A DNA stretch of 64,000 nt from Nocardioides mangrovi (GTDB lineage Bacteria; Actinomycetota; Actinomycetes; Propionibacteriales; Nocardioidaceae). The notes beneath the pieces are model-generated. The model was given only the letters and a program-made list of their open reading frames with translations, was not told where the DNA came from and did not search any database. Positions 44,055 to 52,883 of the stretch are shown here, piece by piece. The stretch lies in NCBI RefSeq assembly GCF_020073815.1, contig NZ_JAIQZJ010000004.1, positions 124,001 to 188,000 on the forward strand, in the 5' to 3' direction. Each line of letters opens with the position of its first letter. The first letter of the stretch is position 1. The translations under genes and the position numbers were made by a program.

Positions 44055-44830
44055 TGCCCGTCCGCTACGACGTCGACGACCACGGCGCCGCGTTCGTCCT
44101 GCTCGACAGCCCCGAGACCCGCAACGCGCTCAGCGACGAGCTGCTCGACGAGCTGCTCGCCCGGCTGGCCGACGCGAAGGCGGACGAGGCCGTCCGGGTC
44201 GTGGTCCTGGGCTCCACCCACGACCGGGTCTTCTCGGCCGGCGGCGACCTGAAGGCGTTCGCGTCCGACGTACCCACGGTGACGAAGTACGCCGGTCTCG
44301 ATCGCTTCCCCCGGCTCTACGAGCTGATCGGCGGCCTCGGCAAGCCGGTGATCTGTGCCGCCGGCGGCGACGTGCTCGCCGGTGCCTTCGGCCTCGCCCT
44401 GGCCTGCGACCTGGTCATCGCCCGCGAGGGGGTCCGGTTCGGCTGTCCCGAGATCAACGTCGGCGTCTTCCCCTTCATGATCTCGGCGCTGATCTACCGT
44501 AACCTCGACCGGCTGAAGGCCAACGAGCTGATGATGCTCGGCGACCCGATCGACGCGACGGAGGCCGCCCGCCTCAACATCGTCAACGCGGTCGTGCCGG
44601 CCGAGGAGTTCGAGGCCACGGTCCGGAGCTGGGCGCACCGGCTCGCGGCGAAGTCGCCGTTGCTGATGCGGATGGGCAAGGACGCGATCGACGCCACCCG
44701 CGACATGAGCCTCCCGGACGCCCTGTCGGCGCTGCGGTCGCAGCTCGCGCTGGCCTTCACGACCGACGACATCCAGGAGGGCGTCAGCGCCTTCCGGGAG
44801 AAGCGCGACCCCGTGTGGCGGATGAGATGA
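44054..44830 (+). CDS. Enoyl-CoA hydratase/isomerase-family protein
   Basis: 258 aa crotonase. FSAGGDLKAF and DVLAGAFGLALACD form the oxyanion hole; the second glutamate is present in FGCPEINVGVFPF but the first (GGxxE) is replaced by Gly. One Glu alone is compatible with isomerase activity. It follows an MDR reductase and overlaps the small Cys protein as ATGA. Confidence 0.83.
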   Translation: MPVRYDVDDHGAAFVLLDSPETRNALSDELLDELLARLADAKADEAVRVVVLGSTHDRVFSAGGDLKAFASDVPTVTKYAGLDRFPRLYELIGGLGKPVICAAGGDVLAGAFGLALACDLVIAREGVRFGCPEINVGVFPFMISALIYRNLDRLKANELMMLGDPIDATEAARLNIVNAVVPAEEFEATVRSWAHRLAAKSPLLMRMGKDAIDATRDMSLPDALSALRSQLALAFTTDDIQEGVSAFREKRDPVWRMR

Positions 44831-45072
44831 GGACGGCTACGCACGCTCCACGCATCTACTGGTTCGTGGTCTGCTCCCACACGAGGATCGCCCGCGTCGA
44901 CGGCGCGTACGTGCCGGTCCCGGACTCGGTCGCGCACGCCAAGCAGATGGGCAGCTCGCTGACCGCCTGCGGGAAGCCGGTCGGCACCTGGACCCGGCTG
45001 TTCGAGATCGCCTTCCCGAGCGACGGCGAGAACTGCGCCGACTGCCTGGCCGCGGTGACACCTCGGCGCTGA
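44827..45072 (+). CDS. Small conserved hypothetical protein, possible metal-binding Cys motif
   Basis: 81 aa starting at ATG 44827, which overlaps the crotonase stop (ATGA). It contains WFVVCSH, SLTACGK, a central WTRLFE and NCADCLAAV near the C-terminus. Four Cys in C-x2-H / C / C-x2-C context hint at a zinc knuckle. It may be a structural or regulatory companion of the operon enzymes. I do not recognise the family. Confidence 0.6.
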   Translation: MRTATHAPRIYWFVVCSHTRIARVDGAYVPVPDSVAHAKQMGSSLTACGKPVGTWTRLFEIAFPSDGENCADCLAAVTPRR

Positions 45073-45156
45073 CGCCCGCCGAGCACTGGAGAGAGCCACA
45101 CCCGGCTGCCCTGCGGCCGCGGGCGCTCAGGAGTCCGGCTGCCTAGGGTCGGCCGG

Positions 45157-46335
45157 GTGACTGACGGTCAGATCGTTCTCCTCGACGGGGCCAGGACCCC
45201 GGTCGGCAGCTTCGGCGGCGCCTTCAAGGACGTCCCCGGATTCGAGCTCGGCGCGACCGCGGTGCGGGCCGCGCTCGACCGCTCGGACGTCGCACCCGAG
45301 GAGGTGCGCGAGGTCGTCATGGGGTGCATCGGCCAGGTCGGTCCCGACGCCTACAACGCCCGACGCGTCGCCGTGACCGCCGGACTCCCGACGAGCACGC
45401 CGGCGTACACCGTCAACCGCCTGTGCGGATCCGGCCTCCAGGCGATCTGGTCGGCGGCGATGGAGATGCGCTGGAACGACCTCGACATCACCGTGGCCGG
45501 CGGCGACGAGTCGATGACGCGGATGCCCTTCTACGACTTCGGCGCCCGCTCCGGCTACCAGCTCGGCGACCGCGCGCTCGTCGACGGCACGGTCATGATG
45601 CTCACCGACCCCTTCCACGGCATCCACATGGGCATCACCGCCGAGCGCGTCGCCGAGCGGTACGGCGTCTCGCGCGCCGAGCAGGACGAGTTCGCCGCCG
45701 AGTCGCAGCGCCGGGCGGCCACGCCCGAGGCGAGGGCGGCGTTCGCCGAGGAGATCGTCCCGGTCGAGGTCGGTGGCCGCCGACCGGTCACCGTCACCGA
45801 GGACGAGCACCCCAAGCCGGAGACCACCGTCGAGGCGCTCGGCCGGCTCCGCCCGGCCTTCCAGAAGGACGGCTCGGTCACCGCCGGCAACGCGTCGGGC
45901 ATCAACGACGGCGGTGCCGCCGTCGTGCTCGCGACTGCGGGTGCGGCCGCGGCCCGCGGCCTCACCCCGCTCGTGTCGCTCGAGGCGGTGGCGACCGCCG
46001 CCATGGAGCCCGAGCTGATGGGCTACGCGCCCGTCCTGGCGCTGCGGTCACTCTTCGAGCAGACCGGCACCCGGCCCTCCGACATCGACGTGATCGAGCT
46101 CAACGAGGCCTTCGCGTCCCAGGCCGTCGCCGTGATCCGCGACGCCGAGCTCGACCCCGCCCGGGTCAACCCGTACGGCGGCGCCATCGCCCTCGGCCAC
46201 CCGGTCGGCGCCACCGGCGCCATCCTGTCCCTCCGGGTCGCCAAGACCCTCGTCCGCGAGGACCAGGAGCTCGGCATCGTGACGATGTGCATCGGCGGCG
46301 GCCAGGCCCTCGCCGCCCTCTTCCGCCGCGTCTGA
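45157..46335 (+). CDS. Thiolase (acetyl-CoA C-acyltransferase)
   Basis: 392 aa thiolase with nucleophile Cys90 (NRLCGSGLQA), NEAFAS, catalytic His in GHPVGATGA and second Cys in MCIGGGQALA. Degradative or biosynthetic role cannot be told apart by sequence; the catabolic setting favours cleavage. GTG 45157 follows an 84-nt gap. It differs from the thiolase at 15779, which has MCCGGG. Confidence 0.92.
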   Translation: MTDGQIVLLDGARTPVGSFGGAFKDVPGFELGATAVRAALDRSDVAPEEVREVVMGCIGQVGPDAYNARRVAVTAGLPTSTPAYTVNRLCGSGLQAIWSAAMEMRWNDLDITVAGGDESMTRMPFYDFGARSGYQLGDRALVDGTVMMLTDPFHGIHMGITAERVAERYGVSRAEQDEFAAESQRRAATPEARAAFAEEIVPVEVGGRRPVTVTEDEHPKPETTVEALGRLRPAFQKDGSVTAGNASGINDGGAAVVLATAGAAAARGLTPLVSLEAVATAAMEPELMGYAPVLALRSLFEQTGTRPSDIDVIELNEAFASQAVAVIRDAELDPARVNPYGGAIALGHPVGATGAILSLRVAKTLVREDQELGIVTMCIGGGQALAALFRRV

Positions 46336-46387
46336 GGCCGCGCGCGCCACTCACCACGTCGCGCTCGGGGTCGACACCGGCCCGACA

Positions 46388-46397
46388 ATGTCATACA
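46388..46397. promoter_or_regulatory. Shared decamer ATGTCATACA before the flavoprotein gene
   Basis: AT-rich decamer in the 113-nt gap upstream of the nitronate-monooxygenase-like gene. The identical decamer occurs at 61236-61245 in the promoter of the BCR-like cluster. Possible common regulatory or promoter element. Confidence 0.35.
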
Positions 46398-46448
46398 TTT
46401 CGACGTACTCAGACATGCATGATGTCGAACAACGTCGAAAGGCTCTCC

Positions 46449-47507
46449 GTGGATGCACCGACCGGACCGATCGCGAACCGCTGGACCCGCCTGGTCGGGG
46501 TCGCCCACCCGATCGTGCAGGAGGGACTCGGTCCGTTCCGGACCCCGCGGCTGGCCGCGGCGGTGTCGAACGCCGGTGGGCTGGGGACCGTCTCGATGCC
46601 GGGGATGCCCGAGGATCTCGAGGCCGGGGCGCGGCTCTTCCGCGACCACATCGAGGAGTGCGCGACGCTGACCGACCGGCCCTTCGCGGTCAACATCCCG
46701 GTCGGCGTGGACGCGAACGGCGAGGTCCTGCCCTTCACCGACGTCTACATCCGCATGGTCCTCGACGCCCGGGCCGCGGACGCCGAGCTGGCCCGGCGCC
46801 TGACCGTGCTCACCACCTCGGCCGGCTTCCCGGGGGCGTACGTCGACCGGATCCACGACGCCGGCATGGTCCACCAGCACAAGGTCGGGTCGACCCGTCA
46901 GGCGGTGAAGGCCGCCCAGGCCGGCGTCGACGTCGTCCTCGCCGCCGGGTTCGAGATGGGCGGCCATGCGCCCGCGGCGATGGTCCACACCTACGTCCTG
47001 GTCCCGAGCGTGACCGAGGCGGTCGACGTGCCCGTCCTGCTCACCGGCGGTGCTCGCGACGGGCGCGGCCTCGCGGCCGCCCTGGCGATGGGGGCCGAGG
47101 GTGTCGCCATGGGCACGCGCTTCATCACCAGTCGCGACAACTCGGACTGGCACCCGGCGTACATCCAGGCCCTCCTCGACGCCCGGGAGGGCGACGACGT
47201 CGCCTTCGACGGGGTCTACGGTCCCTGCCGCGGGCTGCGCAACGCGGCGTCGGACGAGCTGGTCGGGCGCGGGCGCCACGGGGGGAGCGACGCGGTCGCC
47301 GAGACGCGGTGGAAGATCGAGTCGATGCAGCGCGCCCAGACCGAGGGCGATGTCGAGCACAGCCTGGTGATGACCGGCCAGGTCGCGTCGGCCATCCGCG
47401 AGCTCGTCGACGTGGCCGAGTTCGTGCCGGCCATGGCCCAGGAGGCCGCGGACGTGCTCAGGGGCGTGGTGGGCAGCCAGCTCGGGACCCCGGTCGCCGT
47501 CGGCTGA
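46449..47507 (+). CDS. Nitronate monooxygenase/2-nitropropane dioxygenase-like flavoprotein
   Basis: 352 aa FMN-binding TIM barrel: LAAAVSNAGGLGTVS, AGVDVVLAAGFEMGGHAP (His near the flavin) and VLLTGGARDGRGLAAALAMG followed by EGVAMGTRFI. Family members oxidise nitronates or act as FMN-dependent enoyl reductases, so the real substrate is open. GTG 46449 is preferred because GAAAGG lies 6 nt upstream; ATG 46422 lacks a ribosome binding site and would translate the AT-rich promoter. Confidence 0.8.
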   Translation: MDAPTGPIANRWTRLVGVAHPIVQEGLGPFRTPRLAAAVSNAGGLGTVSMPGMPEDLEAGARLFRDHIEECATLTDRPFAVNIPVGVDANGEVLPFTDVYIRMVLDARAADAELARRLTVLTTSAGFPGAYVDRIHDAGMVHQHKVGSTRQAVKAAQAGVDVVLAAGFEMGGHAPAAMVHTYVLVPSVTEAVDVPVLLTGGARDGRGLAAALAMGAEGVAMGTRFITSRDNSDWHPAYIQALLDAREGDDVAFDGVYGPCRGLRNAASDELVGRGRHGGSDAVAETRWKIESMQRAQTEGDVEHSLVMTGQVASAIRELVDVAEFVPAMAQEAADVLRGVVGSQLGTPVAVG

Positions 47508-47520
47508 CCGGTTCGGCCGA

Positions 47521-48294
47521 CTACTGAGCGGTCACGCGGGCGGAGACGACGACCCGGCCGTCCACGGTGCCGGTGACGTCGCCGACCCACAGCGATCGGC
47601 CCGCGTGGACCGTGTGCGCCCGGAGGTCGACCGTGGCGCCGGGCGCCCCGGCCCGCGTGTGGACGCAGTGGACCGAGGTGGTCGCCAGGTCGCAGCCGGC
47701 GTCGATCCTGGCCTGGGTGGCCACCAGCTCGGCGGCCGCGAAAGAGACGCCGCCGTGGAGGACTCCGCGCGGGTTCTCCAGTTCCGGGACCACGGCGAGC
47801 CGGGTGATGTCGCCGTCCCGCTCCAGCCCGAGCAGCGCCGCGAGTCCGCCTGCGACGGCCGCGGGGGTCGGGAGACCGCCCTGTCGCTGGGCCGCATCCG
47901 GCTCGGCCGGCCCGACGCGCCGTCCGCGCTCACGGCAGTGCGCCAGGACGCGGCCCTCCGCGTCGAGGACCTCGCCGACGGCGTACGAGCCGACCTCCAC
48001 GGTGTGGGCGCGGCCGATGAGGCGGCCGGTGGTCGGCAGCGGCGCCAGCAGGTCGAGGGACAGCTCGGTGCTGACCGTCCATGCGTCCGGGGGCAGGCTC
48101 TCGATGAGCGAGTAGCCGAGGACCTCGTCGACCAGCACGCCGAGCGCGCCGACGGCCGTCCGGCCGTCCGGTCCGACGTGGCGCTCGTCGAGCACCAGGG
48201 AGCCGGTCATCGCGGCCCCTGCGCCTCCGGTCGCGTCGATCTCGTCGACGCCGAACCAGAGGTCGGGCGACGTCGCTCGGGTCGCGGTGCTCAC
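47521..48294 (-). CDS. Double hot-dog acyl-CoA thioesterase-like protein
   Basis: 257 aa with two hot-dog halves: AVGALGVLVDEVLGYSL in the first and NPRGVLHGGVSFAAAELVA in the second, the same plan as the protein at 38383. Predicted to hydrolyse acyl-CoAs. GTG 48294 overlaps the stop of the SDR-like gene (GTGA), so the two are coupled. Confidence 0.8.
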   Translation of the reverse strand: MSTATRATSPDLWFGVDEIDATGGAGAAMTGSLVLDERHVGPDGRTAVGALGVLVDEVLGYSLIESLPPDAWTVSTELSLDLLAPLPTTGRLIGRAHTVEVGSYAVGEVLDAEGRVLAHCRERGRRVGPAEPDAAQRQGGLPTPAAVAGGLAALLGLERDGDITRLAVVPELENPRGVLHGGVSFAAAELVATQARIDAGCDLATTSVHCVHTRAGAPGATVDLRAHTVHAGRSLWVGDVTGTVDGRVVVSARVTAQ

Positions 48295-49082
48295 GCGGCC
48301 GAGATCCCGCCGTTGACGCTGATGGCCTGTCCGGTGAGCTTCGCCGCGCTCGGCCCGCCCAGGAAGACGACGAGCGAGGCCTGGTCCTCGGGCTCGGCGA
48401 CCCCCAGGTGCGCCTGGGCGGCCGCGCGCTCGAAGAGCTTCTTGCTGAAGCCGTCGCGCAGCACGTTCTCGGCCGTCGGGGTCCCGGCGATCAGGGACGG
48501 GGTGAGCACGTTGCAGCGCACGCCGTCCCGCTTGCCCTCGATCGCCGCGACCCGCGTGAACATGACGATCGCCGCCATCGCGGCGCCGAGCACCGACTCT
48601 CCCGGGGTGGCGACCTTGGCGGCGTCGGAGGCGATCGTGATGATGCTGCCGCCGCCCTGGTCGGCCAGCAGCGGCATGGCGGCCCGGGTGAGCAGCATCG
48701 GTGGCAGTGCCTGGCCCAGCATGATCCCGGCCACGTCGTCGTACGGGATCCGGCTCAGGAGCTCGGGCCGGTACGTGGCGGTCGTCGAGCTGACCACGAC
48801 GTCGAGCCCGCCGAGCAGCCGGTGCGCCTCGTGGACGATGTGCTCGACCTGCTCGTGCTGCGCGGCGTCGCAGCGCAGGAACTCCACCTGGGCCTCCGGT
48901 GCCTGCCTGCGCAGGTCGTCGCGCACCGCCACCCCCCGCTCCTCGGTGCGAGCCAGCAGGGCGAGGCGGCGCACCCCCGCGTCGAGGAAGGCTCGAGCGC
49001 TCGCGAGCCCCACGCCGGAGGTGCCGCCGGCGATGAGCACGGCCGCCTCGTCGTACCGGGCGACCTTCGGCCTGTCGACCAC
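48291..49082 (-). CDS. BadH-like SDR-fold protein with Tyr/Lys active site lost
   Basis: 263 aa. Cofactor loop GGTSGVG (19-25) and C-terminal KLTGQAISVNGG are intact. In SDAAKVATPGESVLGAAMAA, which aligns without gaps to the BadH block around SDAGRVGSS, the catalytic Tyr is Leu165 and the Lys is Met169. NNAG is replaced by SSTT (98-101). The paralogue at 59381 has the same changes. It either has a new function such as dehydration, isomerisation or a structural role, or uses a different base. A TGTAG-N4-CTACA repeat and a GTGA-N6-TCAC site lie upstream. Confidence 0.8.
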   Translation of the reverse strand: MVDRPKVARYDEAAVLIAGGTSGVGLASARAFLDAGVRRLALLARTEERGVAVRDDLRRQAPEAQVEFLRCDAAQHEQVEHIVHEAHRLLGGLDVVVSSTTATYRPELLSRIPYDDVAGIMLGQALPPMLLTRAAMPLLADQGGGSIITIASDAAKVATPGESVLGAAMAAIVMFTRVAAIEGKRDGVRCNVLTPSLIAGTPTAENVLRDGFSKKLFERAAAQAHLGVAEPEDQASLVVFLGGPSAAKLTGQAISVNGGISAA

Positions 49083-49095
49083 GGATTCCTCCTCA

Positions 49096-49109
49096 TGTAG
49101 GGATCTACA
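49096..49109. promoter_or_regulatory. Inverted repeat TGTAG-GGAT-CTACA
   Basis: Perfect 5-bp arms 14 nt upstream of the SDR-like start, in the divergent region towards the ligase at 49204. Operator or 5' hairpin; the factor is unknown. Confidence 0.4.
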
Positions 49110-49161
49110 AATTTAGTGACTGAGTGAACTTGAGTGTCTCAGATCGACGCGGCACCATGGC

Positions 49162-49175
49162 GTGACCCAGGTCAC
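49162..49175. promoter_or_regulatory. CRP/FNR-like palindrome GTGACCCAGGTCAC
   Basis: Perfect 6+6 inverted repeat containing GTGA-N6-TCAC, the core read by CRP/GlxR-type regulators, 28 nt before the ligase ATG at 49204. Overlap with the leader makes repression more likely than activation. Confidence 0.45.
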
Positions 49176-49203
49176 TTGCCGTCCACCGAGCCCGGAGCGC
49201 CGT

Positions 49204-50832
49204 ATGTCCACCACCGCCGCCCTCACCACCTCCTACCGACCGGCCGAGCCGGGTGAGGTCCGGGAGGCCACCGTCTGCGACCTCCTGCGTCATGCCGCGG
49301 CGACCGTGCCCGGCCGCCTGGCCCTCGTCGACTTCGGCCCCGAGGAGCGCCGCGAGTGGAGCTACGCCGAGCTGCTCACGGATGCGGAGCTCGCCGCCCG
49401 GGCGCTCCTGGCTCGCTACGAGCGCGGTGACCGCATCGCGGTCTGGGCACCCAACAGCGGGGAGTGGGTCGTCCTGCAGCACGCGATCGCGTTGGCCGGA
49501 ATGGTCCTCGTGGCGCTCAATCCCGCCTACCGAGGACGGGAGATGGAGTTCGTCCTGAACCAGTCCGGGGCCGCGGCGCTCTTCTGTCCCGGGCTCTACC
49601 GGGGGTTCGACATGGCGGCGCTCGCCGACGACATCCACCCGCGCGTGCCCACGCTGCGCGGCGTCCACCGCTTCGAGGACTGGGAGGCGTTCCTGGCCAG
49701 CGGCGATCCCCGGACGGAGCTTCCGGAGGTCCAGCCGCGCGACCTCATCCAGGTCCAGTACACGTCGGGTACGACGGGCTTCCCCAAGGGCGCGATGCTC
49801 CACCACATGGGCCTGGTCAACGAGGCCACCTTCGTCGCCGAGCGGGCGGGCATGGCCGACGGCGGCGTCTACGTCAACGCGATGCCGATGTACCACATCG
49901 GGGGCGGCGCGGTGACGTCCTTCGGCGCGTGGGCGATGCGTGGCACCTTCGTGCTCCTGCCCGGCTTCGACCCGGGCGCGGTCCTCGAGGCGTTCGAGGC
50001 CTACCGGGGAACCCACACCCTGCTGGTGCCGACGATGCTGATCGCCGTCCTCGACCATCCCGACCTGCTCACCCGTGAGCTGTCGAGCGTGCAGACCATC
50101 CTGAGCGGCGCCGCTTCCGTCCCGGCGTCACTGGTGCGTCGGACGATCGCGACCCTGGACTGCCAGTTCAGCATCCTCTTCGGCCAGACCGAGTCGCACG
50201 GCGTGGTGAGCCAGACGCGGGTGACCGACACGCCGGACGACCAGGCCGACACCGTCGGGCAGCCGTTGCCCCGGCTCGAGCTCAAGATCGCCGACGTGCA
50301 GGGTGAGCCGGTGCCGATCGGCGCGCAGGGCGAGATCTGTGTCCGCGGCTACCAGAACATGCTCGGCTACTTCGACATGGAGGAGGAGACCACCGCGACC
50401 ATCGACGCCGACGGCTGGCTCCACATGGGCGACATCGGGACGCTCGACGAGCGAGGCTTCCTGCGGGTCACCGGCCGGGTGAAGGACATGATCGTGCGGG
50501 GCGGCATGAACCTCTACCCGGCGGAGATCGAGGCGGTCCTGCTGGACCACCCGGCCGTCGAGACCGCCGCGGTGGTCGGCGTACCGGACGAGCACTGGGG
50601 TGAGCAGGTCGGCGCGGTCCTCCGCATCCGGTCGGGGTTCGAGCGGCCGACGTCGGCAGAGCTGACGGCGTTCGTCCGTGAGCACATCGCCCCGCACAAG
50701 GCACCGGTGTACTGGGCCTTCGCCGAGACGCTGCCGATGACCCCGAGCGGCAAGATCCAGAAGTTCGTGCTCCGCGAGCAGCTCTCGACCGGTGACCTCG
50801 TCTTCGACGAGGTCCGGTCGCCGACTCACTGA
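49204..50832 (+). CDS. AMP-forming acyl-CoA synthetase
   Basis: 542 aa ANL ligase: YTSGTTGFPKG, LFGQTESHGV, HMGDIG, hinge GRVKDMIVRGGMNLYP and PSGKIQKFVLRE. YHIGGGAVTSFGAW lies in the acyl pocket. It belongs to the FadD/aromatic-acid-ligase branch; the acid is unknown. ATG 49204 has GGAG 7 nt upstream. Convergent with the GntR gene (7-nt overlap). Confidence 0.87.
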   Translation: MSTTAALTTSYRPAEPGEVREATVCDLLRHAAATVPGRLALVDFGPEERREWSYAELLTDAELAARALLARYERGDRIAVWAPNSGEWVVLQHAIALAGMVLVALNPAYRGREMEFVLNQSGAAALFCPGLYRGFDMAALADDIHPRVPTLRGVHRFEDWEAFLASGDPRTELPEVQPRDLIQVQYTSGTTGFPKGAMLHHMGLVNEATFVAERAGMADGGVYVNAMPMYHIGGGAVTSFGAWAMRGTFVLLPGFDPGAVLEAFEAYRGTHTLLVPTMLIAVLDHPDLLTRELSSVQTILSGAASVPASLVRRTIATLDCQFSILFGQTESHGVVSQTRVTDTPDDQADTVGQPLPRLELKIADVQGEPVPIGAQGEICVRGYQNMLGYFDMEEETTATIDADGWLHMGDIGTLDERGFLRVTGRVKDMIVRGGMNLYPAEIEAVLLDHPAVETAAVVGVPDEHWGEQVGAVLRIRSGFERPTSAELTAFVREHIAPHKAPVYWAFAETLPMTPSGKIQKFVLREQLSTGDLVFDEVRSPTH

Positions 50833-51602
50833 GGAGTCACGAGGCCGCCGGCGCGGCTGGCGGACAGCTCGGTCCCGGTCCAGTCGAGGGAGGCGTCGAG
50901 GTCCTCGCCGACGGCCTCGACGTAGGCCCGCACGTGTCGGTCCATCCGTCGGCGGGCGAGGTCCGCGTCGCCGGCACGGACCGCCTCGGTGATCGCGAGG
51001 TGGGCGCGGCAGGTGTCGGCCCGGACCTGGGCGTCGACGCGCCCGACATGACCGGTCGAGTCGTAGATCAGCTCGGCCAGCGCCTCCATGAGCCCGGCCA
51101 GCAGCTCGTTGCCCGAGGCCCGGGCGACGGCGACGTGCCAGTCCACGTTGGCGCGCAGGAAGCCGCTCACCTCGCCGGCGATCGCCATGGCGTGGTTGCT
51201 GGCGTCCATCGAGGCCAGGCCGGCACCGGTACGCCGGGCGGCGGCCAGGCCGGCGCAGGCCGGCTCGACCGCCGCCCGGGTCTGCAGCAGTGCCCCGACC
51301 GCGACGTGCGGTCCACGCAGCACCATGCGGACCGACCTCGCGACCAGGTGGCCGTCGGGCCGACGGACGTAGGCACCGCCGGCCCGACCCGTTCGGATCT
51401 CCACCAGCCCGTGGACCTCCAGGATCCTGAGCGCCTCACGCACCGAGGTGCGGCTCAGGCCGGACTGCGTCACCAGGGCCCGCTCGGACGGGAGCGCGGT
51501 GCCCTCGGGGAGGAAGCCGCCGGTGATGCGGTCCGCGAGCGCCTCGGCCAGCACGTCGCTGGCCTTGGGCACCCGGAGGCGGCCGAGGGATCCGGACGTC
51601 AT
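50826..51602 (-). CDS. GntR-family regulator, FadR/FCD subfamily
   Basis: 258 aa, clear paralogue of the regulator at 11837 (shared VPKASDVLA, PEGTALP, REALRILEV, GRAGGA, NVDWHVAVA). The wHTH is at about 12-80 and the FCD domain at about 90-240, with its His/Asp effector pocket. It is the last gene of the minus-strand operon that runs from the SDR at 60154, 10 nt after the binding-protein gene, so it is probably expressed with the transporter it controls. A candidate reader of the TGGTCNGACCA sites. Confidence 0.88.
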   Translation of the reverse strand: MTSGSLGRLRVPKASDVLAEALADRITGGFLPEGTALPSERALVTQSGLSRTSVREALRILEVHGLVEIRTGRAGGAYVRRPDGHLVARSVRMVLRGPHVAVGALLQTRAAVEPACAGLAAARRTGAGLASMDASNHAMAIAGEVSGFLRANVDWHVAVARASGNELLAGLMEALAELIYDSTGHVGRVDAQVRADTCRAHLAITEAVRAGDADLARRRMDRHVRAYVEAVGEDLDASLDWTGTELSASRAGGLVTPQ

Positions 51603-51612
51603 GCGAGCGAGG

Positions 51613-52839
51613 TCACTTCAGGTTGCAGTCCGGGTTGGCCGTCGGGTTGTTCTCCGACGCCGGAATGGCCGCGGTGGCCTTGAGGATCAGCTGTCCCTGG
51701 GCATCTCGCTCCACGGTGCCGACGTAGGTGGGCGCCTCGATCTGGTGGTCCTCGGCGCGCATCGTGACCTCGCCCTGGATCGAGTCGTAGGTGAGGCCCT
51801 CGAGTGCGTCGGCGACGTCGCCCGGTGCGATGCTGCCCGCCTTCTCGATGCCGGCGAAGATCGTCTGCATCCCCATGTACCCGTTGCCGATGTTCTCGGT
51901 CGGGCCCTCACCGTTCTTCTCGGTGTAGGCCTTCACGAAGGCGGCGGTCTCAGGGGTGTCGGCGGTCGGCAGCCAGTTGTTGGTGCCCAGGGCGCCGACG
52001 AGCCGGTCGTCGTCGAGTGCGGCCAACGTCGTCGACGACAGACCCGTGTTGGCGAGCACCGTGTCGTACTTCTGCAGCACGCCGAACTGCAGGGCCTGCT
52101 TGTAGAAGTTCACCGCGTCGGCGCCGGCGAGCGACACGACGAGGCCACCCTTGCCGCTGAGCTGGCTGAGGTAGCTGCCGAAGTCCGTGGTGCCGAGAGG
52201 TGAGAACAGCTTCGCGCCGAGATCGCTCCCCTCGTCCTCGAGCGCGTTCTCGACACCGGTGGTGCTCGCCTGCCCGAAGGAGTAGTCCGCGGCGATGCTG
52301 TCCCACTGCGGCTCATCCTCCTGCCCCAGCCAGTAGGCGATCGTGTTGATCCCGACCGTGTCGTTGGCCGTGGTCCGGAAGTAGCGCGGCGTGCACGCCT
52401 TCCCCGTCAGGTCGTCGCTCTGTCCCTGGGTGCCGATCATCAGGGCGTCCCAGGCCTCGAGCTTGGGCGTCACCGCCGCCATCTCGGGCGACGACACCAT
52501 GCCGATCACGTACGGCGCCTGCTTGTCCTGCACCAGCTTCTGGGCGGCCGCGAGGGCTCCCTCGGGGGTGCCGAGGTCGTCGGCGAACTCGAGCTCGATC
52601 TTGTGTCCGTCGATCCCGCCGTCGGCGTTCGCCTCGTCGGCGGCGAACTGGATCCCCTTGCGCTGCTCCTCGCCGTACGCCGCGTAGGGCCCCGACTGGG
52701 GCGTGACGACGGCGACCCGGATCGGGCCGTCGGTGTCCTGCTTGGCGGTGTTGGCGGCGCCGCCGGAGCAGCCCGCGGCCGCCATGGTCAGGCCGGCGGC
52801 GGCGACGATCGCTCCGCCTCGGACTCGTGCGTTCTTCAT
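51613..52839 (-). CDS. livK: Liv-type ABC transporter substrate-binding lipoprotein
   Basis: 408 aa from ATG 52839, which has GGGAG 6 nt upstream; ATG 52851 is an alternative. Lipoprotein signal with Cys24 (AAAGC), then a type-I binding fold (IRVAVVTPQSGPYAAYGEEQ, GGIDGHKIELEF). It shares TTDFGSY and a terminal Cys (NPDCNLK) with the binding protein at 22642 but is otherwise divergent, so the ligand probably differs. Its gene comes after livF rather than before livH. Confidence 0.9.
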   Translation of the reverse strand: MKNARVRGGAIVAAAGLTMAAAGCSGGAANTAKQDTDGPIRVAVVTPQSGPYAAYGEEQRKGIQFAADEANADGGIDGHKIELEFADDLGTPEGALAAAQKLVQDKQAPYVIGMVSSPEMAAVTPKLEAWDALMIGTQGQSDDLTGKACTPRYFRTTANDTVGINTIAYWLGQEDEPQWDSIAADYSFGQASTTGVENALEDEGSDLGAKLFSPLGTTDFGSYLSQLSGKGGLVVSLAGADAVNFYKQALQFGVLQKYDTVLANTGLSSTTLAALDDDRLVGALGTNNWLPTADTPETAAFVKAYTEKNGEGPTENIGNGYMGMQTIFAGIEKAGSIAPGDVADALEGLTYDSIQGEVTMRAEDHQIEAPTYVGTVERDAQGQLILKATAAIPASENNPTANPDCNLK

Positions 52840-52883
52840 CTGTTCTCCCATCAGGACGGCCGCAGGGCCAGGTGTGGTGCGGA

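Noticed and set aside
46422-46448. ATG 46422 as start of the nitronate-monooxygenase-like gene
   Set aside because: No ribosome binding site, and the codons run through AT-rich promoter-like DNA; GTG 46449 has GAAAGG 6 nt upstream.
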